DNA of 5,959 bases from Flavobacteriales bacterium (lineage in GTDB: Bacteria; Bacteroidota; Bacteroidia; Flavobacteriales; UA16): assembly GCA_030831885.1 (NCBI GenBank), contig JAURKF010000059.1, positions 1 to 5,959 of the forward strand. The letters are read 5' to 3'. The notes under the pieces are model-generated. The model made no database searches and was not told where the DNA came from. It worked only from the letters and a program-made list of their open reading frames with translations. Positions 1-5,959 of the stretch are shown one piece after another. Numbering within the stretch: position 1 is the first letter of the stretch; the number at the start of each line of letters is the position of its first letter. The position numbers and the translations under genes are program-made.

Positions 1-574
1 CAGCAGCGGCAGCAGCGGCATCAGCCATTGCAGCGCGTGTTACTTGAACAGATACAATCGCCGAAGCCTCAGCTTCGAGTACTTTACATCCATCCAATTT
101 GATATCACGCACGCGAATCATATCGCCAATTTTCATTGAAGAAATGTCCACTTGAATTTCATCCGGAATAGCTTCAGGCTTACCGCTTACACGCACCTTG
201 CGATAGTTGATCAACAATTTACCGCCGCTGCGAACACCTTCAGAGACACCTACCGTGCGAACAGGAAGTGTGGTTCGAATTACTTTGCCCGGAATCAATT
301 CCAACAAATCGATATGCGTAACCAAATCGGTCACAGGATTTTGTTGCTGCTCCTGAATGATCGTTGGATAGGTCTTTCCGTTCACTTCAATATTGATTTG
401 AAGTGTGTCAGGACGCGCCACGATCTTATCCCAATCGTTACGTGACACGCTAATTGGCAATTGTGTCTGGCCGCCATAAATAACTCCAGGAATGCGACCA
501 CTCTTACGCAATTCCTCTGCGCCCTTTCTTCCTACGCTCTCTCTTGGAGAGCCGCTCAATGAGACTTGTTTCAT
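1..574 (-). CDS. rplY: 50S ribosomal protein L25/general stress protein Ctc (3' end beyond the window)
   Basis: This protein belongs to the L25/TL5/CTC family, which binds 5S rRNA in the central protuberance of the large ribosomal subunit. The start is the ATG at 572-574, and 191 codons are open to the window edge with no stop, so the C-terminus is missing. The N-terminal L25 domain (about residues 4-92) carries the family pattern 'R...GRKGAEELRKSGRIPGVIYGG' (positions 11-35, gaps shown as dots) and 'NPVTDLVTHIDL' (79-90). The C-terminal TL5-like beta domain (about 95-178) shows 'GVRSGGKL' (113-120), 'IPDEIQVDIS' (136-145) and 'IGDMIRVRDI' (149-158). It is therefore the long two-domain form rather than the short E. 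coli form. From residue 181 the protein enters an alanine-rich tail, which I recall as common in Bacteroidota L25. It lies 21 bp downstream of prs on the same strand, with an AT-rich gap and no clear Shine-Dalgarno, and is probably co-transcribed with it. No ORF-caller entry was needed: I translated this reading frame directly. Confidence 0.95.
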   Translation of the reverse strand, partial: MKQVSLSGSPRESVGRKGAEELRKSGRIPGVIYGGQTQLPISVSRNDWDKIVARPDTLQINIEVNGKTYPTIIQEQQQNPVTDLVTHIDLLELIPGKVIRTTLPVRTVGVSEGVRSGGKLLINYRKVRVSGKPEAIPDEIQVDISSMKIGDMIRVRDIKLDGCKVLEAEASAIVSVQVTRAAMADAAAAAA

Positions 575-595
575 GTTTATTTGGTTTTAATTGAT

Positions 596-1537
596 TTACG
601 AAATAATAAAGTTGCCGCTGATACTGCGGTTATCAATGAGATTCATGAGCACTCCGCCGAATAACGGCGCAACACTCAATACCTTCACCTTCTCCCTGGG
701 GCGATCAGCCTTTAATGGAATACTGTCGGTCACTATAATCTCCTTCAGAACCGAATCGTGAATGCGCTCATAAGCTTGGCCGCTGAATACCGGGTGGGTA
801 CAAAGGGCACGAACCGATAATGCGCCATTGTTCATCATTACCTCAGCGGCCTTGCACAAGGTTCCGGCAGTATCGCACATATCATCAACAATCACAACAT
901 TCTTCCCCTGCACATCACCAATCACGGTTATACTTTCTACCTGATTGGCCACCTTGCGCTGTTTGTAACAAATTGCCAAATCACTCCCCAACAGTTTTGC
1001 ATACGCGTTGGCGCGCTTAGTGCCGCCCGTATCCGGCGCTGCAATTAGCAAATCGGGAATATTAAGCGACTTCAAATAAGGAACAAAAATGGTCGATGCA
1101 TACAAATGATCCACCGGAACTTCAAAGAATCCCTGAATTTGCTCAGCGTGCAAATCCATTGTAATCACGCGGTCAACACCGGCCGCAGTTAAAAGGTTGG
1201 CGGCTAGTTTAGCACCTATGGCCACTCTCGGCTTATCCTTCCTGTCTTGTCTAGCCAAGCCGAAGTAGGGAATTACTGCTACAATCCGTTTTGCAGATGC
1301 ACGCTTGGCTGCATCTATCAAAAGAAGTAGCTCCATCAAATTATCACTTGGCGGAAAAGTGGATTGGATAATAATTACATCCTTTCCACGAACCGTTTCC
1401 TCAATAGATGGCTGAAATTCTCCGTCGCTAAAATGCTGAATGATAACATTGCCCAATTCTCCTCCAAATTCCCTCGCAATGCTCTCACCGAGATACTTCG
1501 ATGCCGAGCCTGCTAGTATTTTGACCATTGGATTCAT
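596..1537 (-). CDS. prs: Ribose-phosphate pyrophosphokinase (PRPP synthetase)
   Basis: The enzyme transfers the pyrophosphate group of ATP to ribose 5-phosphate to make PRPP, the precursor of purines, pyrimidines, NAD, histidine and tryptophan; it is cytoplasmic. At 313 aa it has the usual length of class I bacterial enzymes. Visible motifs are FSDGE (residues 36-40), ARQDRK (95-100, ATP-binding region), MDLHAEQIQGFF (127-138, with catalytic-region His130), the flexible-loop segment YKQRK (191-195), and the PRPP/ribose-phosphate binding loop VVIVDDMCDTAGT (214-226). All key acidic and basic residues appear intact. The ATG at 1535-1537 gives an N-terminus (MNPMVKILAG) that I recall as typical of Bacteroidota homologues; Met4 (1526-1528) is a possible shorter start but would change little. 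A TAnnTTTG promoter box lies about 25 bp upstream. rplY follows after 21 bp. The C-terminus (about residues 296-313, ending NFIIS) runs slightly past the conserved core, as usual in this group. Confidence 0.97.
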   Translation of the reverse strand: MNPMVKILAGSASKYLGESIAREFGGELGNVIIQHFSDGEFQPSIEETVRGKDVIIIQSTFPPSDNLMELLLLIDAAKRASAKRIVAVIPYFGLARQDRKDKPRVAIGAKLAANLLTAAGVDRVITMDLHAEQIQGFFEVPVDHLYASTIFVPYLKSLNIPDLLIAAPDTGGTKRANAYAKLLGSDLAICYKQRKVANQVESITVIGDVQGKNVVIVDDMCDTAGTLCKAAEVMMNNGALSVRALCTHPVFSGQAYERIHDSVLKEIIVTDSIPLKADRPREKVKVLSVAPLFGGVLMNLIDNRSISGNFIIS

Positions 1538-1562
1538 TGTGCCGCACCCAAATTCGGGGGCG

Positions 1563-1570
1563 CAAATATA
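1563..1570 (-). promoter_or_regulatory. Bacteroidota-type -7 promoter box upstream of prs
   Basis: On the minus strand these bases read TATATTTG, a perfect match to the Bacteroidota sigma factor -7 consensus TAnnTTTG. The box ends 25 bp before the prs start codon, so transcription would begin in a short leader. It lies inside the 74-bp gap between the stop of the small secreted protein gene and prs, so prs-rplY can be expressed independently of the genes upstream. I found no convincing TTTG/TTG -33 element at the usual spacing, so this rests on the -7 box and its position. Confidence 0.6.
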
Positions 1571-1611
1571 ATCATGAGCGTGGTATTCAGGTGTTTCGAA
1601 AAGAAAATTAG

Positions 1612-2028
1612 CTAGTTGATTCTTACGACCTTTGTTGGGCGCCAGATAATTACCTTTTCCTGCTCACATTCATCGCAAGGAAGACAAAAATAACCGTAGG
1701 TCGATTTTGCGGTAACCTTCACTTTAATTGGAGATGGTGCACTACTTACGTCGATTAATAAATCTGACAATTCGCTATCTATATCAACCTCTAATGCCTC
1801 CGGGTCGCCTTCGGGAAAACAACCGGACGCAGAAAAATAAAAATCTATTTCCTTCTTATTGACATCCTCCAGGGTGAAGAAATTATCACCATCATACTGC
1901 ACAGAGTTAGTAACGATTCCATTAAACTCCTGAATTATCCCAACAGTTTTCGGGCGGGGTTGTTTAGTCTGTGAATACCCACCTAGAGACAGCAAGCTAA
2001 ATAATATGGCACAAAAAAATATGCGCAT
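1612..2028 (-). CDS. Small secreted protein of unknown function with a CxxCxxC motif
   Basis: I do not recognise this protein. The reading frame can open at a TTG (2038-2040, 142 aa), but I prefer the ATG at 2026-2028 (138 aa): it puts a short charged start (MR) directly before a hydrophobic stretch, 'IFFCAILFSLLSLGG', giving a compact Sec signal peptide. Cleavage is likely near 'GYS|Q' at about residue 19. There is no lipobox at the cleavage region, so it is predicted to be secreted or periplasmic rather than lipidated. The mature part is about 119 aa, acidic in the middle ('EVDIDSELSDLLIDV', ATG numbering 80-94) and probably beta-rich. It has one Cys at 70 and a cluster FCLPCDEC (Cys115, 118, 121), which could bind a metal or form disulfides. 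The gene starts 51 bp after the stop of the Cys-rich lipoprotein on the same strand, so the two may be co-transcribed. The signal peptide and clean frame argue that it is a real gene. Its function is unknown. Confidence 0.7.
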   Translation of the reverse strand: MRIFFCAILFSLLSLGGYSQTKQPRPKTVGIIQEFNGIVTNSVQYDGDNFFTLEDVNKKEIDFYFSASGCFPEGDPEALEVDIDSELSDLLIDVSSAPSPIKVKVTAKSTYGYFCLPCDECEQEKVIIWRPTKVVRIN

Positions 2029-2079
2029 TCGCAAGTTCAATGTTTATCGAAATAATGGCCTATTTCTTCGCCTTGAGTC

Positions 2080-3165
2080 TTACGGAAGAAATGTGAATTG
2101 GAATAATCCCTGTGACAAACTAACTGTCGGACTTGGAGCCGCAGGATCTACCGCAACTAGTGTACCTTCAAATACACCTCGGAAGAATCGATAAAATCCT
2201 ATCGGCTTATTGCATCCATTTGTTACGTCACTAACGGAAACAGTAAGCTCTTTATACTTCACCATGGTGAAAGTGCAATCTCCACCCTCCAGGGCTGAAG
2301 TATAGGTAAAGCCCATATCATCAGTATAAACAACGCTATACAAAGTGGGATCCGAGAATGGCAGCGGATATTCGAGTGGCGCACCAAGACTACTAGCCCA
2401 GCCAAGCGCAGGGGCAGTAACAACAATGGATAACGTTCCCAGAGGAACCGGTGGGGCATCGGAATCAGTATCATAAATCGGCTCCATTGAATAGGTCAAT
2501 GTGCCCGTAATATCATCATACGCCGGTGTTATAAAGGCAACCTTGGGAGTGTAATAAACCGTTGACCCGATTTTGTATGAAAACAATGTATCACAATCCG
2601 GGCAAGAGTTACCACCACAATCCACATAAAACTCTGCACCATCCTGAATTCCGTTTCCACAGTTACCGGTCGAACAACATGGATCACAATCGGGCCCACC
2701 ACAGTCAATACCGGTTTCATCTCCATTAAAAATACCATCGACACAAGTAGGGCAAAAATCACAGCCGCCATAAGGAGTTTCACCTTCGTTTTCGCAGTCT
2801 ATGTCGTCTTCTAGACCATTCAGCAATCCATCGCCGCAAAGCTGTTCACAGCCTCCGCAGGATCCACCGCAGTCAATTCCGATTTCATCCCCATCTTGAA
2901 TACCATTCGCACAAGTCGGACAAACCGGACATTCTCCACCACAATCCAACCAAGTTTCTCCCCGCTCCGGTTCCCATACTCCGTTGGTACAATGGTCGCA
3001 TTCCACACAGTTCGGACCTCCGCAGTCAATGTTGATTTCACCATTATTTAAAACTCCATCATAGCAATTATCCGGAATTTTGTTGTCGTCGTTAAGACAA
3101 CCTGCAAGAAAAAAAGTGCTTGCGAATGTGGCTAAAAAAATGACTACGAGCGAGCGTGTTTTCAT
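2080..3165 (-). CDS. Cys-rich repeat lipoprotein, cell envelope, unknown function
   Basis: The 361-aa protein begins with a lipoprotein signal peptide: basic MKTR, a hydrophobic segment, and lipobox LAGC with Cys23 as the predicted lipidated residue. The next residues, LNDDN, are acidic, as in Bacteroidota lipoproteins exported to the cell surface (inference). Residues 34-191 are six tandem repeats of the form C-x-[DN]-G-x-x-x-G-x-E-x-x-x-D-C-G-G-x-C-x-x-C with variations: 34-56, 59-82, 85-106, 110-138, 141-163 and 169-191. Each has four Cys. Repeat 2 has two extra residues before its DC, and repeat 4 replaces GG with a longer insert between its second and third Cys (124 and 135). Residues about 195-361 form a Cys-poor, probably beta-sandwich domain ending in 'GLFQFTFLP'; it loosely resembles Bacteroidota lipoprotein domains of the DUF6252 sort, which I hold only as a guess. 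I recall similar 'NGDETGIDCGG' repeats from other Bacteroidota and myxobacterial surface proteins. They may be disulfide-bonded or Ca2+-binding spacers. The start is the ATG at 3163-3165, fixed by the signal peptide. Confidence 0.85.
   Translation of the reverse strand: MKTRSLVVIFLATFASTFFLAGCLNDDNKIPDNCYDGVLNNGEINIDCGGPNCVECDHCTNGVWEPERGETWLDCGGECPVCPTCANGIQDGDEIGIDCGGSCGGCEQLCGDGLLNGLEDDIDCENEGETPYGGCDFCPTCVDGIFNGDETGIDCGGPDCDPCCSTGNCGNGIQDGAEFYVDCGGNSCPDCDTLFSYKIGSTVYYTPKVAFITPAYDDITGTLTYSMEPIYDTDSDAPPVPLGTLSIVVTAPALGWASSLGAPLEYPLPFSDPTLYSVVYTDDMGFTYTSALEGGDCTFTMVKYKELTVSVSDVTNGCNKPIGFYRFFRGVFEGTLVAVDPAAPSPTVSLSQGLFQFTFLP
2593..3066 (-). repeat. Six tandem coding repeats of a 4-Cys motif within the lipoprotein
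   Basis: The repeat units, in coding order, lie at about 2998-3066, 2920-2991, 2848-2913, 2752-2838, 2677-2745 and 2593-2661. Unit length is 22-24 residues except for the fourth (29). The Cys1-Cys2 spacing is 14 residues in five units and 16 in the second. The repeats are conserved as protein but diverged as DNA, so they look old and are not a recent slippage expansion. Confidence 0.8.
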
Positions 3166-3188
3166 AAGAGAATTTTATAAACAGGATT

Positions 3189-3221
3189 CGAAGATATAAA
3201 CACAAGTCCCATTCGCACAAA
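3189..3221 (-). promoter_or_regulatory. Candidate promoter of the repeat lipoprotein gene
   Basis: On the minus strand TTTG (3218-3221) is followed after 21 bp by TATCTTCG (3189-3196), which differs from the -7 consensus TAnnTTTG at one base. The spacing lies in the range I know for Bacteroidota -33/-7 promoters. The -7 box ends 23 bp before the lipoprotein ATG. The one mismatch keeps confidence moderate. Confidence 0.45.
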
Positions 3222-3301
3222 CTTTGGTTGCACTTGCCAATTATTTTGCGAGGAGCTATGGCATATTCCTACGAAGAATACATGCCCGAACAACATAATA
3301 C

Positions 3302-3308
3302 TATCTTG
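3302..3308 (+). promoter_or_regulatory. Weak candidate -7 box for recJ
   Basis: TATCTTG, followed by CG, resembles the common Bacteroidota box TATCTTTG but lacks one T. It ends 14 bp before the recJ ATG and has no clear TTG element 17-23 bp upstream. It is the best-looking candidate on the plus strand of the 157-bp divergent intergenic region, where I see no other conserved element. Confidence 0.3.
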
Positions 3309-3322
3309 CGTAACCTCGCAAC

Positions 3323-5044
3323 ATGAAAAAGAATTGGAAACCTAAACCTAATCCTCCTGCAACAACGGTTGAAACACTTCAGCGGGAAGTTTCCATAAGC
3401 CACCGAGTGGCCACTTTACTTGCCCAGCGTGGCATCCACTCATTCGATGAAGCGCGCGAGTTCTTTCGGCCCGATCTTTCACAATTACATGATCCGTTCT
3501 TGATGAAAGACATGGACCGCGCAGTTGAGCGTCTATCCGAGGCCATTCACAACAACGAAAGGATTCTCGTATATGGCGATTATGATGTCGACGGAACAAC
3601 GGCTGTTACAATGGTATACAGCTTTTTGAATAAAATGGGGGTGACCTGCCTTTACTATATACCCGATCGATATTCGGAAGGGTATGGTTTCTCCATGAAA
3701 GGAGTAGATTTTGCGAACGAAAACAAATGTTCACTCATCATCACACTCGATTGCGGGGTGCGTGATGGGGTTAAAATAGATTATGCCCGCTCTCTTGGTG
3801 TCGATGTAATAATATGTGATCATCATCAGCCCGCCGAGCTGCCCAACGCGGCAGCTGTCTTAGATCCTAAACGACCCGATTGCAAATACCCATATAAAGG
3901 ACTTAGTGGTGCTGGCGTAGGATTTAAGTTGCTTCAGGGTCTGTGCATTCAACAATCGATTGACTCAACTGTTTTGATGGAGTGCCTCGATTTGGTAACC
4001 ATATCCATCGGGGCTGATATCGTGCCATTAACGGGAGAAAACCGCATCCTTGCATTTCATGGATTGAAATTACTGCAAGAAACCAAAAGGGCCGGTATTG
4101 CAGCCATGCTGCTAAAAGCCGGATTTCGAAAACCGGCGCTCACCATTACCGATGTGGTGTTCATAATCGCTCCGCGCATCAATGCTGCCGGGCGTATCTT
4201 CTCTGGTCAAGAAGCCGTAGCTCTTCTTTTATCGGAAAACGAAGATGCCGCATTACCTCTTAGCGCCGCCATTGAAGAGTATAATGCTACCAGAAAAGGC
4301 TTGGATAAGGAAATTACTGCTCAGGCCATCGAAAAAATCAAGCTCGATGAGTTTCAACAAGAATCTCTTTCTACTGCGGTATTCGGCGAAAGCTGGCACA
4401 AAGGCGTCGTAGGAATTGTTGCCTCTCGTTTGGTGGAAACATTCTACAAGCCAACTATCGTATTGGTGAGCGACGGAGAAAAAATGGCCGGAAGTGCGCG
4501 GTCGATAGATGGTATTGACCTTTTCGAATGTCTAAGTGAGTGTGAAGAACATCTCATCCAATTCGGCGGACATACCATGGCTGCAGGTTTATCACTGCAA
4601 GCAGTAAACTTCATCCCATTCCGGAATCGATTCGATGAAGTAGTGCGACGTAAGCTCGACAACGTGCGCCCGGAACCTTCTATTGATTACGATACAGAAA
4701 TCGACTTTGAAGAAATCACCCCAAAGTTTTTTCGCATCCTTAGCCAATTCGAGCCGTTCGGTCCCGAAAACCTAAGCCCGGTTTTCATGGCACGCAACGT
4801 CAGAAATACGGGCTTCACTCGAACAGTAGGCGATGGAAGCCACCTCAAATTGCATGTGCATCAACTTCATCGTCCTGAAATTAGTATGGAAGGCATCGGC
4901 TTCAACCTAGGTCATTGGGCCGCTCCTCTGAAAGGCAATGAAATCGTCGATTTACTTTTCTCTATTGATGAAAACACATGGAATGGAAAGACTACGCTTC
5001 AGTTGGCTGTTAAAGATATTCAAAAGGCTGCGAGTGCCATTTAA
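3323..5044 (+). CDS. recJ: Single-stranded-DNA-specific 5'-3' exonuclease RecJ
   Basis: RecJ degrades single-stranded DNA 5' to 3' in recombinational repair (RecFOR pathway), mismatch repair and base excision repair; it acts in the cytoplasm and needs Mn2+/Mg2+. At 573 aa it is the usual length (E. coli about 577). The DHH domain carries motif I VYGDYDVDG (residues 83-91; Asp86, Asp88, Asp90), motif II TLDCG (141-145, Asp143), the name-giving DHH (166-168), and SIGADIVPL (228-236, Asp232), so the metal ligands are intact. The DHHA1 domain shows WHKGVVGIVASRL (358-370), GSARS (390-394) and GGHTMAAG (415-422). The C-terminal OB-fold-like domain (about 450-570) contains FEPFGPENLSPVF (476-488). 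The start is certain: an in-frame TAA lies 12 bp upstream of the ATG, and the N-terminal 'W..K' segment is typical. The gene is divergent from the lipoprotein gene, and thiL follows after 45 bp. Confidence 0.97.
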   Translation: MKKNWKPKPNPPATTVETLQREVSISHRVATLLAQRGIHSFDEAREFFRPDLSQLHDPFLMKDMDRAVERLSEAIHNNERILVYGDYDVDGTTAVTMVYSFLNKMGVTCLYYIPDRYSEGYGFSMKGVDFANENKCSLIITLDCGVRDGVKIDYARSLGVDVIICDHHQPAELPNAAAVLDPKRPDCKYPYKGLSGAGVGFKLLQGLCIQQSIDSTVLMECLDLVTISIGADIVPLTGENRILAFHGLKLLQETKRAGIAAMLLKAGFRKPALTITDVVFIIAPRINAAGRIFSGQEAVALLLSENEDAALPLSAAIEEYNATRKGLDKEITAQAIEKIKLDEFQQESLSTAVFGESWHKGVVGIVASRLVETFYKPTIVLVSDGEKMAGSARSIDGIDLFECLSECEEHLIQFGGHTMAAGLSLQAVNFIPFRNRFDEVVRRKLDNVRPEPSIDYDTEIDFEEITPKFFRILSQFEPFGPENLSPVFMARNVRNTGFTRTVGDGSHLKLHVHQLHRPEISMEGIGFNLGHWAAPLKGNEIVDLLFSIDENTWNGKTTLQLAVKDIQKAASAI

Positions 5045-5052
5045 TCAACCTT

Positions 5053-5072
5053 GCGGAATTTGGCGAAATTTG
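5053..5072 (+). repeat. Tandem 10-bp repeat between recJ and thiL
   Basis: Two adjacent 10-mers, GCGGAATTTG (5053-5062) and GCGAAATTTG (5063-5072), differ at one base. The second contains GAAATTTG, one mismatch from the -7 consensus TAnnTTTG, and ends 17 bp before the thiL ATG. It could be a weak internal promoter for thiL or chance; no -33 element is evident. Confidence 0.4.
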
Positions 5073-5089
5073 CCCACGCTAATTACAAC

Positions 5090-5959
5090 ATGACAAACGA
5101 AAACCGCACAGAAATTTCCGCTCTTGGTGAGTTCGGATTGATACATCACCTCACTGATCAGATTCTTCTTCAGAATAAAACTTCCCTCAAAGGTGTAGGC
5201 GACGACGCAGCCATTCTCAGTCCGCCGGAAAATGAGAAATGTGTTGTGTCAACCGATATGCTCATCGAAGGAGTACATTTCGATTTATCCTATGTGCCGC
5301 TCAAACACTTAGGTTACAAAAGCGTCATTGTGAACCTGAGCGATATCTGCGCCATGAATGCTGTACCCCATCACATCCTGGTGAGTTTTGCCATTAGCAA
5401 CCGATTCTCGCTTGAAGCCATCGACGAGCTCTATGCAGGGATGCTCATGGCTTGCGCACACTATGGGGTCGACCTAGTTGGAGGCGATACCACCAGCAGT
5501 CGAAGCGGATTGGTTATTTCCATTACAGCCATCGGGTACGAAAAAGAAGAGAATATTGTCACTCGCTCCGGAGCGCGTGAAAATGATTTGCTCGTTGTAA
5601 CGGGCGATTTGGGAGGTGCTTACATGGGGCTGCAGGTATTAGAGCGCGAAAAAGCAGTTTTCCAATCAGCCCCAGGCGCACAACCACAACTGGAGGGTTA
5701 TGACTATATTCTGGAACGTCAGCTCAAGCCCGAAGCACGTCGCGACGTGCATGGCTTGCTCCATTCATTGGGTGTGAGGCCAACTTCAATGATTGACATT
5801 TCAGATGGCTTGGCGTCTGAAATCATTCATTTGGCGGAAAGTAGCGCTGTGGGTTTTGATTTGTATGAAGAAAAAATTCCCGTGTCGCCGAAAACAATCG
5901 AAGCGGCCAAAGAATTCAACCTTGACTTCACGACGTGCGCCCTCAATGGCGGAGAAGAC
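5090..5959 (+). CDS. thiL: Thiamine-monophosphate kinase (3' end beyond the window)
   Basis: ThiL phosphorylates thiamine monophosphate with ATP to give thiamine diphosphate, the active cofactor; it is a cytoplasmic member of the AIR synthase/PurM superfamily. I translated this frame directly: the ATG at 5090-5092 opens 290 codons to the window edge, with the last residues GGED (287-290), normally followed by YELLF. Other family motifs are GVGDDAA (35-41), STDMLIEGVHF (54-64, metal and substrate binding region), VNLSDICAMNA (81-91), GGDTT (131-135), VTGDLGGA (170-177) and DISDGLASE (236-244). The acidic metal-binding residues look intact. Bacteroidota homologues are about 345 aa, so roughly 55 residues should lie outside the window. 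The gene is 45 bp downstream of recJ, on the same strand and in the same frame, with no terminator between them, so co-transcription is likely. Confidence 0.96.
   Translation, partial: MTNENRTEISALGEFGLIHHLTDQILLQNKTSLKGVGDDAAILSPPENEKCVVSTDMLIEGVHFDLSYVPLKHLGYKSVIVNLSDICAMNAVPHHILVSFAISNRFSLEAIDELYAGMLMACAHYGVDLVGGDTTSSRSGLVISITAIGYEKEENIVTRSGARENDLLVVTGDLGGAYMGLQVLEREKAVFQSAPGAQPQLEGYDYILERQLKPEARRDVHGLLHSLGVRPTSMIDISDGLASEIIHLAESSAVGFDLYEEKIPVSPKTIEAAKEFNLDFTTCALNGGED

Noticed and set aside
152..445. Open frame of 97 codons on the plus strand
   Set aside because: It lies antisense inside the well-supported L25 gene, its translation has no recognisable features, and no start signal is seen.
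820..1020. Open frame of 66 codons on the plus strand
   Set aside because: It is antisense to conserved prs sequence, and its composition is that of a shadow frame.
1544..1563. Inverted repeat upstream of prs (minus strand GCGCCC...GGGTGC with a G-U pair)
   Set aside because: One arm overlaps the end of the -7 box, so most of that arm would not be transcribed. The stem is short and lacks a U-tract, so neither a terminator nor a leader hairpin is supported.
1600..1624. Possible terminator at the end of the small secreted protein gene (AAGAA...TTCTT around TAGCTA)
   Set aside because: The pairing is only about five AT-rich base pairs with interruptions, too weak for an intrinsic terminator.
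2006..2194. Plus-strand frame spanning the gap between the two envelope genes
   Set aside because: It overlaps the signal peptide of one gene and the C-terminus of the other, and shows no motif or promoter.
2259..3044. Three minus-strand frames of 71-84 codons inside the lipoprotein gene
   Set aside because: They are alternate frames of the Cys-rich repeats; their own apparent repetition comes from the underlying repeat.
3166..3322. Small RNA or riboswitch in the divergent intergenic region
   Set aside because: I see no conserved riboswitch core, strong hairpin or terminator; the candidate promoters leave only short leaders.
3348..4662. Two minus-strand frames (3348-3599 and 4444-4662) within recJ
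   Set aside because: They are antisense to conserved RecJ domains, and neither translation resembles a known protein.

Overview
The window looks like chromosomal DNA from a member of the Bacteroidota. I base this on the protein sequences: the start and body of the PRPP synthetase, an L25/CTC protein running into an alanine-rich tail, and a Cys-rich 'NGxExxxDCGG' repeat lipoprotein. It also has promoter-like TAnnTTTG boxes of the Bacteroidota type and lacks clear Shine-Dalgarno sequences before the starts. I cannot name the genus. There are six protein-coding genes in two divergent blocks, and I see no rRNA, tRNA, CRISPR array, insertion sequence or phage gene.

The left block (1-3165) is read on the minus strand. 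In transcription order it holds a Cys-rich repeat lipoprotein (2080-3165), a small secreted protein with a CxxCxxC motif (1612-2028), prs for PRPP synthetase (596-1537), and rplY/ctc for 50S ribosomal protein L25 (1-574, C-terminus beyond the window edge). prs and rplY are 21 bp apart and look like an operon, with a perfect TAnnTTTG box just upstream of prs. The lipoprotein and the small secreted protein are 51 bp apart and may form a two-gene cell-envelope unit.

The right block (3323-5959) is read on the plus strand. recJ (5'-3' single-strand DNA exonuclease) is followed after 45 bp by thiL (thiamine-monophosphate kinase), whose 3' end is cut by the window edge at its conserved GGED motif. 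A 157-bp divergent intergenic region (3166-3322) separates the blocks and holds a plausible promoter for the lipoprotein and a weak one for recJ.

Four of the six genes are housekeeping: nucleotide precursor supply, ribosome, DNA repair and thiamine cofactor. The unusual part is the pair of envelope or secreted proteins of unknown function between them. I found no clear evidence of a new defence, mobile or regulatory system. The repeat lipoprotein and its small Cys-motif neighbour are the best candidates for further work.
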